Assembly: GCA_947447005.1 (NCBI GenBank)
Contig: CANFHO010000012.1
Coordinates: forward strand, 1-41,707
Reading direction: 5' to 3'
Length of the DNA stretch: 41,707 nucleotides
Source of the DNA: Chitinophagaceae bacterium
Lineage (GTDB): Bacteria; Bacteroidota; Bacteroidia; Chitinophagales; Chitinophagaceae
Below are positions 8,921-18,245 of this stretch, piece by piece. Numbering within the stretch: the first letter of the stretch is position 1; each line of letters opens with the position of its first letter. The position numbers and the translations under genes were made by a program. The notes beneath the pieces are model-generated. The model saw only the letters and a program-made list of their open reading frames with translations. It made no database searches and was not told the DNA's origin.

Positions 8921-11900
8921 TTATTGCTTGATCACTTTCATTTGTGATACCTGTTTTCCATTCTGAAGTACCTTGATCAGATACATGCCTGAAGAGAGTC
9001 GAGATATATCAAATGAATTGTTCATCTGCATGGTTCGTTTGCTCATCACTTTCACACCATTGCTGTTGTAAAGGATGATCTCGGTATTGGATTTCAATTC
9101 ATCGAGACTTACCAACAGATTTCCTTTGGCAGGATTTGGATAAGCCTTTGCCATGCCTTGAGATTCAATAGCCTGAATACCGTTCGATGCACCTGTGATT
9201 ACATCAGACATTTTACCTGTAGCTGTGCCCAATGCAACTTTAAGGGTGTAGCATGTGGTGGCATTGAAGGTTGATGTATTGTTAGGGTACACTCTTGCAT
9301 AATATACGCCAGCAGTTGTTATATTATAGTTCGCAATGCTTTCACTGGTTGTGCCTGATAATTTAGATGTTTTCAACGCAGTTGTACCTGCAGAATTCAT
9401 CAGATCCAAATTATAGTTTGCCGGGAGTGTGGTCAATGACAAACTGATTGTTCCTGGCTTTAAGATGGTGAATTTGTAGAAATCCACATCAGTACCTACA
9501 TTGATTAACCCGTTAATATTGGTGGCATAAGGAATTACGGCAGCACCGGCTGCTGTTCCGTTCGTTGCATTATCATATGAACCTGCACAACTTGGAACAG
9601 TGGTTGTGAAATTGGCAGCTGTTATATAGTTTCCAGCACCAGCAGCACAGGTGGCAAGTACTTTCCAGGTGTATGCTGTTCCTTGTGTAAGTCCTGAAAG
9701 ATTTACTGATGTTGTTGTTTGTGTAATAGGAGCATTGGTCCATGTGGCGGCTGCAACAGTTTTATATTCTACTGTATAGCTGATGGCATTTGGAACAGCT
9801 GTCCAACTCAAAGTTGCTGTGTTTGGTGTGATAGCGCTGGTTGTCAATCCGGTTGGGTCTCCACACAATGGAGGTGTTCCGATCGTGAAGTTGGTATTGC
9901 TGATGTCGAAGAAAATGTTTCCAATGGCCTCGATTTTCACACGTGCTGTAGTGGTAAGGTTGCTTGGAATTGCAATGGTTTCTGTTCCATCGTTTGGTGT
10001 AGTTGCCGCCAGTACAATTGGGAACGTTTGTCCGCCATCTGTACTCAAACTGATCTTCACATTGGCACAATTGATTGGTGCAGCAGTGGTTGAATTCACA
10101 CTCCAGGTGATGGTTTGAGTAGACCCTGCAGCCCAGTTCACGGCTGTATTTGGAGCAGTTACTGCAAAAGCACCAGTAGTTTTAACAACATTTACTACCA
10201 CATCTGCAAATGAAGTTTGTCCAACTGAATAAGGAGAAACAGAACTAAATGGTGCATTATCACGTACAGTAAGTCTGAAATTCAGGGTTCTCGCTACAGA
10301 ACTCAATGCTTCAATATTGGCACCTGCATCACCACCGGTCAATGGACCAGTTACAGTAGCACCTGCAAGAATAGTAGATAGTTGTGGGAATATCCTTGTA
10401 GGGGAAGTACTTGGTTTGAATGAAATCCAGTTGGGACCTGTTGCTTTGGTTGCATTGGCAACACTTGAGGCATTGGTCTGTGATGCAGTAGCATTGTCAT
10501 TTTGTTCCCAACAATAAGTAAGGACATCATTTGGATTTGCATCAGTTCCAGTACCTGTTAAGAAAAATGGAGTGCTTATAGGTATGGTGTAAGTTGAGGA
10601 GGGTATACTTACTGATGGAGTTGCATTGCTTATTGTGTTATATGTAACAGGACATGTTTTTGTGTCAAGATTGGCTTGAATTTGACCTATCGAGGCCTGA
10701 TGGAAAATATCAATAGAATGGGGTGCCACATCTTGAGATGTAATTCCTGCATAGCCCATGATGGTGATACCTGACCCCACCTCTTTATTTACACCTGTTC
10801 CTTCATTGCTCATGGAAAAGGTATGATTGGCACCCAACTGATGTCCAACTTCATGCACAACATAATCAATATCAAAATTATCTCCCTTTGGAATTCCATC
10901 TGCAGGAGAAGTGATTCCGCTGCCTTTACCTGTTGCACATACGCATCCAATACAACCTGCATTTCCACCCCCACCGGTAGCACCGAACATATGTCCGATA
11001 TCATAGTTGGCTTCACCAATTATAGATGTTAAAGTGCTTTGCAGCGAAGCGTTCCAGCTGGATAAGGTTGTAGAATATGGATCTGTTGTAGCATTGTAAT
11101 AAATGACATTGGTACTCGCAGCGATCAGTTCCAAATGCAAAGCGAGGTCTTTTTCATATACTCCATTGCAACGTGTGAGGGTTGCATTGAAAGCCGCAAG
11201 TACTTTGGCAACATCGGCTGCACTTGTTGCACCAAAATAATTGGCATATTCTGCGTTGCAGGATTGGGCGAGACGAAGGGTTTTAAGGTTCGCACCTGAT
11301 CTGCCTGTGAGAGATGTATTTACAGTGAGCAATTGTCCGTTGATGGATGAAAGCGTTTGTTTGTCGGTCGTAGAGCAATTCCAGGGTAATTCCCCAGCTT
11401 TACGTTGTGACTTGAAACTGGCATAGGTTTTCAGGTCGTCTGAATAGGCTTCAATGAATTCATTCTCCTTTCCTCCTCTGAATACCATGCCCTCCACTTC
11501 ATCTTGAGAAACACTGATTTTGATGGTGGAGCTTGGGTCCGACAAACTTCTTCCGGAATACGCACGGATGTTTGGAAAACGCTCCTGAAGGGCAGGTTCG
11601 AAGTTTGATGATTCAGTAAGTTCATAATCTTCGATTTGTCCGTCGGCATTCGGCAGTGAAACAACGGCTGAACGCTTGGTTGCACCCTTGCCGGTAACAG
11701 ATGTCAGTTCCTGACGGAAAGATGGTAAGTCAAGATCAAAGAGTTTGTATTCAGTTGGAAAAGATGGTCTTGAAACTGCTTTGTGTGGATTAATGTCACC
11801 TGTTCCGGTATGTTCTGACCATGATTTTTTCTTTTGTGCAATGGCTGGAATAAACAATGCCATGGCAACTACGATTGTTGCAATTCTTCTCATAAGGCTA

Positions 11901-11944
11901 AAAAGGGTTTTGGTTTGTTTAACTAAGATAGTTGAAATTTTCAA
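8921..11944 (-). CDS. Secreted reprolysin-like zinc metallopeptidase with Fn3 and PPC-like domains and T9SS type A sorting domain
   Basis: HEVGHQLGANHTFS (HExxHxxGxxH) followed by a TIMGYAGI Met-turn; Fn3-like module PTGLTTSAITPNTATLSWTAVPNAISYTVEYK; C-terminal AYPNPAKGNLLVSLDEL...GMYLIKVLQNGKQVSQMKVIKQ. An alternative start at 11893 (MRRIATIVVAMALFIPAIAQ) gives a cleaner signal peptide. Confidence 0.9.
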   Translation of the reverse strand: MKISTILVKQTKTLFSLMRRIATIVVAMALFIPAIAQKKKSWSEHTGTGDINPHKAVSRPSFPTEYKLFDLDLPSFRQELTSVTGKGATKRSAVVSLPNADGQIEDYELTESSNFEPALQERFPNIRAYSGRSLSDPSSTIKISVSQDEVEGMVFRGGKENEFIEAYSDDLKTYASFKSQRKAGELPWNCSTTDKQTLSSINGQLLTVNTSLTGRSGANLKTLRLAQSCNAEYANYFGATSAADVAKVLAAFNATLTRCNGVYEKDLALHLELIAASTNVIYYNATTDPYSTTLSSWNASLQSTLTSIIGEANYDIGHMFGATGGGGNAGCIGCVCATGKGSGITSPADGIPKGDNFDIDYVVHEVGHQLGANHTFSMSNEGTGVNKEVGSGITIMGYAGITSQDVAPHSIDIFHQASIGQIQANLDTKTCPVTYNTISNATPSVSIPSSTYTIPISTPFFLTGTGTDANPNDVLTYCWEQNDNATASQTNASSVANATKATGPNWISFKPSTSPTRIFPQLSTILAGATVTGPLTGGDAGANIEALSSVARTLNFRLTVRDNAPFSSVSPYSVGQTSFADVVVNVVKTTGAFAVTAPNTAVNWAAGSTQTITWSVNSTTAAPINCANVKISLSTDGGQTFPIVLAATTPNDGTETIAIPSNLTTTARVKIEAIGNIFFDISNTNFTIGTPPLCGDPTGLTTSAITPNTATLSWTAVPNAISYTVEYKTVAAATWTNAPITQTTTSVNLSGLTQGTAYTWKVLATCAAGAGNYITAANFTTTVPSCAGSYDNATNGTAAGAAVIPYATNINGLINVGTDVDFYKFTILKPGTISLSLTTLPANYNLDLMNSAGTTALKTSKLSGTTSESIANYNITTAGVYYARVYPNNTSTFNATTCYTLKVALGTATGKMSDVITGASNGIQAIESQGMAKAYPNPAKGNLLVSLDELKSNTEIILYNSNGVKVMSKRTMQMNNSFDISRLSSGMYLIKVLQNGKQVSQMKVIKQ

Positions 11945-12007
11945 CGTATAAGTGATTGTATGATATTCTATACCCTAAAAGGATGATTTACTTATAGTTA
12001 TGAATGA

Positions 12008-12049
12008 TTGTTTAATTATTAATATAATTTTGAAATAATCATTAAACAA
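12008..12049 (+). promoter_or_regulatory. Putative promoter (TAATTTTG at 12025-12032) inside a 9-bp inverted repeat
   Basis: TTGTTTAAT (12008-12016) and ATTAAACAA (12041-12049) are exact inverted repeats flanking a TAnnTTTG match, upstream of the LuxR-type gene. Confidence 0.4.
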
Positions 12050-12088
12050 ATAAGGGATATTCACAAGAATCCCTGCAAACCATTTAAT

Positions 12089-12697
12089 TTGATTAAAATT
12101 CTTGTATACGAAAAACACCCTGAAAAGGTAGCTTTTTACCTTTCATTAAATGATTCTGAAAACGATCTTGAATTTATCATACCCAATGAAATTCATAATT
12201 TTTTTAGTAAGCAGGTTGATCTTGTTGGTCCTGATATCATCATTGTTGAATATGACGCTATTTTCAACGCAGGAAAGGAAGAATTTACACATTTTCTGGA
12301 AAAGATTCGAAAAATCAAATTTGTATGTTCACTGCAAGAATCAGAAATACATAATACACTACGTGTCTTAAAATTTGGCATCAAAGGGGTATTCCTGAAT
12401 ACAGACTCAAAAGATGTTTTATTTGACTGCCTCTTCAAAATAATGAAATACAATGGCTGCATTTCACCAAATCTGGTGTCAAAATTTGCAGGTTTCAATG
12501 ATGAGTTGTTAAATATCATGAGATCCCTTTCGTTTTCCCAAAAGCGCGTGATCAAGGAAATGTTGGAAGGTAAAAGCGATAAAATGATTGCGGATACGCT
12601 GAATTTAAGTTACCACACCATTAAGACACATCGAAAAAACATCTTCAAAAAATTTAATATCAATAGCCTCGGACAATTTTACAGCATGTTGAGTTGA
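12089..12697 (+). CDS. LuxR-family transcriptional regulator with degenerate receiver-like N-terminal domain
   Basis: C-terminal LSFSQKRVIKEMLEGKSDKMIADTLNLSYHTIKTHRKNIFKKFNINSLGQFYSML is a LuxR HTH; N-terminus has receiver-like alternation but lacks the canonical Asp. Start codon is TTG. Confidence 0.85.
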   Translation: MIKILVYEKHPEKVAFYLSLNDSENDLEFIIPNEIHNFFSKQVDLVGPDIIIVEYDAIFNAGKEEFTHFLEKIRKIKFVCSLQESEIHNTLRVLKFGIKGVFLNTDSKDVLFDCLFKIMKYNGCISPNLVSKFAGFNDELLNIMRSLSFSQKRVIKEMLEGKSDKMIADTLNLSYHTIKTHRKNIFKKFNINSLGQFYSMLS

Positions 12698-12785
12698 TAT
12701 GTTTGCTATTTTTTGGGTTAAGATTTGGGGATAATATATTAATTTCAGAATCCATTAACCAATCACACTTAAAACATTTTTGAAC

Positions 12786-13151
12786 ATGAAAGTAAAAAAA
12801 ATTATTGCACTGGTTATTTCGATTGCTGCATCTTTTATGCTTACTATGAGCGGAATCATGAAATTAATCGGCGGCAAGCAAGTTGAAGAAGGCTTTGCAG
12901 CCTTTGGTATATCCGCATACAGGGTTCCATTGGGTTTGATGGAACTTGTATTTGTTGCATTGTTTTTGCTACCTAAAACCAAAAGAATCGGACTCTTGTT
13001 TATCACTGGTTATTTGGGAGGTGCCATTGCTACACACTTGACACATCAAATGAATTTGTTTGGGCCAACGATGCCATTGGTTCTTTTTTGGGTTGGTGCA
13101 TATCTTACAGATAGTTCGATATTTCTTAAAGATTCAAACGGCGCTGTTTAG
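12786..13151 (+). CDS. DoxX-like family membrane protein
   Basis: MKVKKIIALVISIAASFMLTMSGIMKLIGGKQVEEGFAAFGISAYRVPLGLMELVFVALFLLPKTKRIGLLFITGYLGGAIATHLTHQ: four-TM DoxX-like pattern. Start at ATG 12786. Confidence 0.82.
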   Translation: MKVKKIIALVISIAASFMLTMSGIMKLIGGKQVEEGFAAFGISAYRVPLGLMELVFVALFLLPKTKRIGLLFITGYLGGAIATHLTHQMNLFGPTMPLVLFWVGAYLTDSSIFLKDSNGAV

Positions 13152-13183
13152 AATAAATAGTTTCATCCATTTTCAAAAGGAAT

Positions 13184-13212
13184 GCCCGCTTTTTTTGGCG
13201 GGCTTTTTTTTT
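13184..13212 (+). terminator. Intrinsic terminator downstream of the DoxX-like gene
   Basis: GCCCGC-ttttttt-GCGGGC followed by a T9 run. Confidence 0.88.
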
Positions 13213-13242
13213 ACTAAAAACAAGAGTAAGCAATAGGCTAAT

Positions 13243-14202
13243 CTATTTATTTTTTTTCCTGAAAAAATTCCTGAATAAAAAATTATGTTGAAGGGCTTCG
13301 AGGTCTTCATCCAACTTTTTACTGCTGGATCGAAGATTCAAAATGATTTCATGGATATCATTCGCCACAGTGGAATCGTTCATCAACATACCAATGGCAT
13401 TTTCTTTTTGATTGAGCTTTTCTCCAACATGTTGTAATTCAGTCATAAACATTCCGAACGAGTTTATTGATGTTTTCAAACCTTCTGCTGAAGCCGCAAG
13501 CGATGTATATATACTTGTATCGGAAATGATTTTGTTGATGAAGCCTTTATCATGATTCAGCCTATATGTGAATGCCGATATATTTTTTGCTGCTAATTCT
13601 GTTTGTATGGCTGTTTTATTGAAATGAAGAATGGTTTTTTGTACATCATTCAGTAAACTTTTGTCATTGATCAATCCACCCAAAGTCCCTTTTCCATCAT
13701 TCATCTTTTGTGAAATGCTTTTAAAGTTTTCTGTGATTTCCAGCACATTTTTATTGTTGTTTTGAAGGATCGTCAGTAACTCTGACAAGGCAACTGCTTT
13801 TTCAGTCCGCAAAGTATCTCCATTGGCTACAACGCCTTTTGAAAAGCTGCCTCCGGAAATGACAGCAATTTTATTTCCTATAAAACCATCGGTACTGATT
13901 TTTACTTTTGCATTTCTGAAAATATGTGCTTGAATCTTTTTTTCAATATTCATGGAAACAAGAATCATGTTATTATCCAAAATAGTAACCTTTTGTATGG
14001 CACCAACCTTCACTCCATATAGCCAAACATTGTGACCGGGTTGTAAGCCTTCAGCATCTGTTACCAGGAAGTGAAGTATAAATTTTTTTTCAAAAAATTT
14101 CCGTTGACTTCCAACGCTGAATACACCAGCAACAATGATTGCGGTTGCAATGATGATGAAAATTCCCAATATAACAGGCTTCTTTTTATTTTCTGCGTTC
14201 AT
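13243..14202 (-). CDS. MCE/MlaD family protein of an Mla-type lipid ABC transporter
   Basis: N-terminal TM, then FVTDAEGLQPGHNVWLYGVKVGAIQKVTILDNNMILVSMNIEKK...ISTDGFIGNKIAVISGG: MCE domain. Adjacent to MlaF and MlaE homologues. Confidence 0.9.
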   Translation of the reverse strand: MNAENKKKPVILGIFIIIATAIIVAGVFSVGSQRKFFEKKFILHFLVTDAEGLQPGHNVWLYGVKVGAIQKVTILDNNMILVSMNIEKKIQAHIFRNAKVKISTDGFIGNKIAVISGGSFSKGVVANGDTLRTEKAVALSELLTILQNNNKNVLEITENFKSISQKMNDGKGTLGGLINDKSLLNDVQKTILHFNKTAIQTELAAKNISAFTYRLNHDKGFINKIISDTSIYTSLAASAEGLKTSINSFGMFMTELQHVGEKLNQKENAIGMLMNDSTVANDIHEIILNLRSSSKKLDEDLEALQHNFLFRNFFRKKNK

Positions 14203-14205
14203 TGT

Positions 14206-14985
14206 TCATTGGATAAAATTGTAATTATAAAAATCTCTGATCCTCGGATCTTCTGTGTCGAATACTTCCTGAAATGTTCCTTCTTTGATACATATTCCAT
14301 CACTTAACATGAGGATACGATCTCCGGTAAATTTTGCACAACTCAAATCATGCGTGATGACCAATGATGTTGTATGGTATTGCTCCTTGACCTTGTTAAT
14401 GAGATTGTTTATTTCAACACAGGTGATAGGATCCAATCCGGCAGTAGGTTCATCATATAAAATGATTTGTGGTTTTAGAATCATCATACGGGCAATTCCA
14501 ATCCTTTTCTTTTGTCCGCCCGACAATTCTGAAGGCATTTGATACATGGTTTGTACCAATCCAACATCCTCTAATGCATCCGTCACAGCTTTATTAATCA
14601 TTTGCTTGTTCAGGTGTTTTTGATTTCTAATAAGGGAAAACGACAGATTTTCCATGACGTTCATGCCATCATACAAAGCACTTCCTTGGAAAAGAAATCC
14701 TATTTTCAATCGTAAATGTTGAAGTTCTTTTTCATTCAGTTTTTCAACTTGATTGCCCAAAATATCTATAGTACCCTCGTCTTGTTTTAATAGTCCAACC
14801 ATCAATTTTATCAAAACAGATTTTCCACTGCCCGATCTTCCAAGTACGACAAGGTTTTCACCTTTGTGAATTTTTAGATCTACACCATTCAATACATTTA
14901 TACCATCGAAAGATTTTTTAACTCCCTTCACGAAAATTTCCACTTCCTTTTTTTCATTGATTGATATGTCTTGTATTGTTTCCAT
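14206..14985 (-). CDS. ABC transporter ATP-binding protein, MlaF-like
   Basis: LGRSGSGKSVLIKLMVGLL (Walker A), LSGGQKKRIGIARMM (signature), IILYDEPTAGLDP (Walker B). Start set at ATG 14985 (METIQDISINEKKEVE) instead of the ORF-track start, which overlaps the upstream gene. Confidence 0.92.
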   Translation of the reverse strand: METIQDISINEKKEVEIFVKGVKKSFDGINVLNGVDLKIHKGENLVVLGRSGSGKSVLIKLMVGLLKQDEGTIDILGNQVEKLNEKELQHLRLKIGFLFQGSALYDGMNVMENLSFSLIRNQKHLNKQMINKAVTDALEDVGLVQTMYQMPSELSGGQKKRIGIARMMILKPQIILYDEPTAGLDPITCVEINNLINKVKEQYHTTSLVITHDLSCAKFTGDRILMLSDGICIKEGTFQEVFDTEDPRIRDFYNYNFIQ

Positions 14986-14989
14986 GATA

Positions 14990-15799
14990 TTATGCAAATC
15001 GGAAATAATTGATGATTTGAACAATAACCATTTCTTCGATGAAAATGATAAACATGGAATTAACAACAGAGGCATTTGCTGCTTTTCCAACCCCTACTGT
15101 TCCCATATCAGCATTGTATCCTTTCATACAACCCGTAACACCTATGGTGAAACCATAGACTACTGATTTTATAATCGAGGCAGTTAAGTCTAAAAAGGTA
15201 ATTTGCGAAAATCCATTCTGAATAAATGTTTTAAATGTGGTCAGCTCATTGTGATGAATATTGAGATATCCTCCAAGCAATCCTAACACAGCACTATAAG
15301 CAACCAGCAAAGGCATCATCAATGTGATGGAAAGTACACGGGTAGTGACCAGAAACTTGAATGGGTTGGTAGAAGAAATTTCCATGGCATCAATTTGCTC
15401 TGTAACCCGCATTGATCCTAATTCTGCACCAATGTTGGAACCTACTTTTCCTGCCAGGATCAATGCTGTGATCAGAGGTGCAAGTGCACGAACGATGGCA
15501 ATGGATATCAAAGAAGGCAGCCATGATGTTGCACCAAATTCAATTAAAGATGGGCGTGATTGTTTTGTGAAAACTATTCCAATGATGAAAGAAGTCATTG
15601 AAATGATGGGCAATGAATTTACCCCGATAGCATAACATTGTTTGATTATTTCACGAAACTCAAAGGGTGGCCTGAGTGTTTCTTTGAAAATTTTCAATAT
15701 AAAAATCGCAGTATTATAAAACCCAACAAATAGTTGTCGAAACCATATACTAAAACTGAATTTATGCTGCAGGATCTCATTTCCAGAAGCTGAATTCAT
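14990..15799 (-). CDS. MlaE family ABC transporter permease
   Basis: QCYAIGVNSLPIISMTSFIIGIVFTKQ, GKVGSNIGAELGSMRVTEQIDAMEISSTNPFKFLVTTRVLS: strongly conserved MlaE motifs. Confidence 0.95.
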   Translation of the reverse strand: MNSASGNEILQHKFSFSIWFRQLFVGFYNTAIFILKIFKETLRPPFEFREIIKQCYAIGVNSLPIISMTSFIIGIVFTKQSRPSLIEFGATSWLPSLISIAIVRALAPLITALILAGKVGSNIGAELGSMRVTEQIDAMEISSTNPFKFLVTTRVLSITLMMPLLVAYSAVLGLLGGYLNIHHNELTTFKTFIQNGFSQITFLDLTASIIKSVVYGFTIGVTGCMKGYNADMGTVGVGKAANASVVNSMFIIFIEEMVIVQIINYFRFA

Positions 15800-15949
15800 G
15801 TTGAATCAATTGAATAGTGAGGAATGTGCTTCTATGCGAAGTAATCTCAACTCACTATGCAAGTAAAGAAGAAAGGTCATGTATCTAAATGAGTAGCATC
15901 AGTGTGCATCGTATGTTTTTACTACGATAAGAGAAGGAAGAATCTACAT

Positions 15950-16495
15950 TTATCTTTTTGGATATACAACCGTATTGGGTCTGATCAGATGAAGCTGCTG
16001 GTTACTGAAAGCGGGATTGCTGCTTTTTTCAACACCTATGCTTGCAGAAATAGAGAACGTCTTTTGGTCGTTTACGTACATCAATCCAAGTTCAGCTCTT
16101 GAATACATATTCATTCCATTGGGATTGATATGTCTATTATTTTGCTGTATTTTCTGGATGTCTGTTGAAATAAAAGAATGACGGAGGTTGATGAAGGCAG
16201 GAGTTGTTGATACACTGCCAAATGCGTATAAGTTATGATTCAGTTTACGGGTGAGTTGTAACCCTATAGGTGCTGATAACAAGGTTGCACTTTCGCCATT
16301 GAAAAACCCATATCCAAGAGAAACGCCACTCAATGTGCTCCATTGCCATGGCTTCAAATCAGTACTGTCTTTTGTAAATTAATTGTCAACAAATGAAAAC
16401 GTATTTGTTTGACTTTTCATACTGTTATGAAAAGCGGACTGCCCATTCGCAAAACATGATATGATTAAAAGAAAAAATATGATTTGAATACGCAT
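15950..16495 (-). pseudogene. Secreted/outer-membrane-like protein gene interrupted by one in-frame TAA
   Basis: From ATG at 16495 the minus strand reads MRIQIIFFLLIISCFANGQSAFHNSMKSQTNTFSFVDN* (TAA = plus-strand TTA at 16379-16381) then, in the same frame, FTKDSTDLKPWQWSTLSGVSLGYGFFNGESATLLSAPIGLQLTRKLNHNLYAFGSVSTTPAFINLRHSF... to 15950. Confidence 0.7.
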
Positions 16496-16587
16496 GCTCT
16501 TGGATTTTTTTAATTCAGTAACAGATCCAACTTAAGTTACCCATGTTTACCAAAATTACATAACTTCAAATCAATTAAAAATATATT

Positions 16588-17016
16588 ATGTCAGATCAAC
16601 AATTCAGCAATCATGGCAGGTTACATCCTCCGTATCATTTTATTACAGCTCCTTTGGTTCTCGTTGGACTGATTGGAAGCATAGTGAACATGGTGAACTG
16701 CAAACCAGACTATTGTTATAGTGCATCTCTGTTGGTAGTGGTTTTCATTGTGCTTTTATTATTGGTGGCTTTGGTAAGAACATATGCACTCAAAGCACAA
16801 GATAGAGCCATCAGGGCAGAAGAAAACCTCAGACATTTTATGCTTACTGGAAAATCTTTTGATGCCCGATTAACCATTCAACAGGTGATTGCTTTACGAT
16901 TTGCATCTGATGTGGAGTTGCCAGGATTGGCACAAAAGGCCGCAGAAGAAGGATTGAGTTCAAAGCAAATTAAGCAGTCGATCCAACATTGGAGAGCCGA
17001 TTATTATCGTATTTAA
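16588..17016 (+). CDS. DUF6526 family membrane protein
   Basis: QQFSNHGRLHPPYHFITAPLVLVGLIGSIVNMV...YALKAQDRAIRAEENLRHFMLTGKSFDARLTIQQVIALRFASDVELPGLAQKA resembles DUF6526. Confidence 0.75.
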   Translation: MSDQQFSNHGRLHPPYHFITAPLVLVGLIGSIVNMVNCKPDYCYSASLLVVVFIVLLLLVALVRTYALKAQDRAIRAEENLRHFMLTGKSFDARLTIQQVIALRFASDVELPGLAQKAAEEGLSSKQIKQSIQHWRADYYRI

Positions 17017-17068
17017 ATTATGACTTCAACAATAGGATTGATTGATTCTACATCAGCATCATTCAATC

Positions 17069-17827
17069 CTATTTGATTTTTACAAAAACCATGCAATGTT
17101 GCCAGGGTAGATTGTTTATGTTTTTTTCCAGGTGAAAGCCTGCCATTTTCAATTCTTTTACTGCTTGCAATTCAGTCATTTTGTGAATTTCCTTGATGGG
17201 CACGGATCCATCCTCAGCCCTGAATTCCACCAAAACCAGTTTGCCATTCGGTTTCAGTGCATTGAACATGGACAATCCCATTTCATAGGGAAAGGAAAAT
17301 TCATGATAAACATCCACCAATAACATCATATCCATGCTTGAGGCTGGAAGAGAAACCGATTTTTCTGTGCCAAGCACTGTAATGATGTTTGGTAATTCTT
17401 CTTGTTTAATCCTTTCATTCAGGTAAGAAATCATTTGCGGTTCAACATCCACCGCAAATACCCTGCCATTTCCAATTCGTTTAGACAATAAACTGCTGTA
17501 ATAACCACTTCCTGCACCAATATCTGCAATTTGCATTCCAGGTTTCAGATTCAGATTTTTCAACAGCAATGAAGTATTTTCTTCAAACTCCCTTTCCGGT
17601 CTTTCAAGCCAATCAATTCCATAATGACTCATCACTTGTGCAATTTGTCGGCCCATGTACCATTTATCAATGCCATTGGGGTCGCCACCTTTGTATGTAT
17701 ATAATGACTGCCCATAACTTATGAAAGAAGAAAATATAACAGCAAAAGAGAGGATGATTTTTCCAGATGTATGCATATGGATGATATAAAAATTATTCTT
17801 TACCAAGGTACGAACATTCCAAGCCAT
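17069..17827 (-). CDS. Class I SAM-dependent methyltransferase with N-terminal signal sequence
   Basis: GMQIADIGAGSGYYSSLLSKRIGNGRVFAVDVEPQMISYLNERI is motif I of a Rossmann methyltransferase; hydrophobic N-terminus. Start may be downstream (MHTSGKIILSFAVIF). Confidence 0.88.
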   Translation of the reverse strand: MAWNVRTLVKNNFYIIHMHTSGKIILSFAVIFSSFISYGQSLYTYKGGDPNGIDKWYMGRQIAQVMSHYGIDWLERPEREFEENTSLLLKNLNLKPGMQIADIGAGSGYYSSLLSKRIGNGRVFAVDVEPQMISYLNERIKQEELPNIITVLGTEKSVSLPASSMDMMLLVDVYHEFSFPYEMGLSMFNALKPNGKLVLVEFRAEDGSVPIKEIHKMTELQAVKELKMAGFHLEKNINNLPWQHCMVFVKIK

Positions 17828-17838
17828 ATGGATTGAGA

Positions 17839-18039
17839 TTATTCTTTCATACTTAAATTTTCAAAATTCATCAATGTATTGTAGTAATCTTTCAACATTT
17901 TGATATTGATTTGAGGATCTTTTTTATCTGGGATGGTTGTTTTTATTTCATCCAGAAAACCAATGAATTCCGGGTGATCATTTTTCAATTTCTCAATCAA
18001 AGAAATAATTTTTTCGTTCCATTCATGTTCTGTTTCCAT
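17839..18039 (-). CDS. Hypothetical small protein
   Basis: 66-aa ORF with normal composition, directly upstream of and co-directional with the methyltransferase gene (about 11 bp gap). Confidence 0.5.
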   Translation of the reverse strand: METEHEWNEKIISLIEKLKNDHPEFIGFLDEIKTTIPDKKDPQINIKMLKDYYNTLMNFENLSMKE

Positions 18040-18245
18040 TTTGACGATTTACATGTTGAAATTATTCAAAGCATTATTTGAGAATTGTGATGATTATTTT
18101 TATGGTGAGTGATATATGTCAAATATTCTATTTCACCTGATAGATACATTATATTGAGAATTTGTTAATTCTCCAGATGTAAACTATTTACCCTCGAAGG
18201 TTTTTAATGACTTCAATTTTAATATTTTTGTCCAATAGTTTATCC

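Noticed and set aside
9719-11685. Several ORFs of 60-124 aa on both strands inside the metallopeptidase gene
   Set aside because: Off-frame readings of a Thr/Ala/Asn-rich coding sequence with no domain or start-site support.
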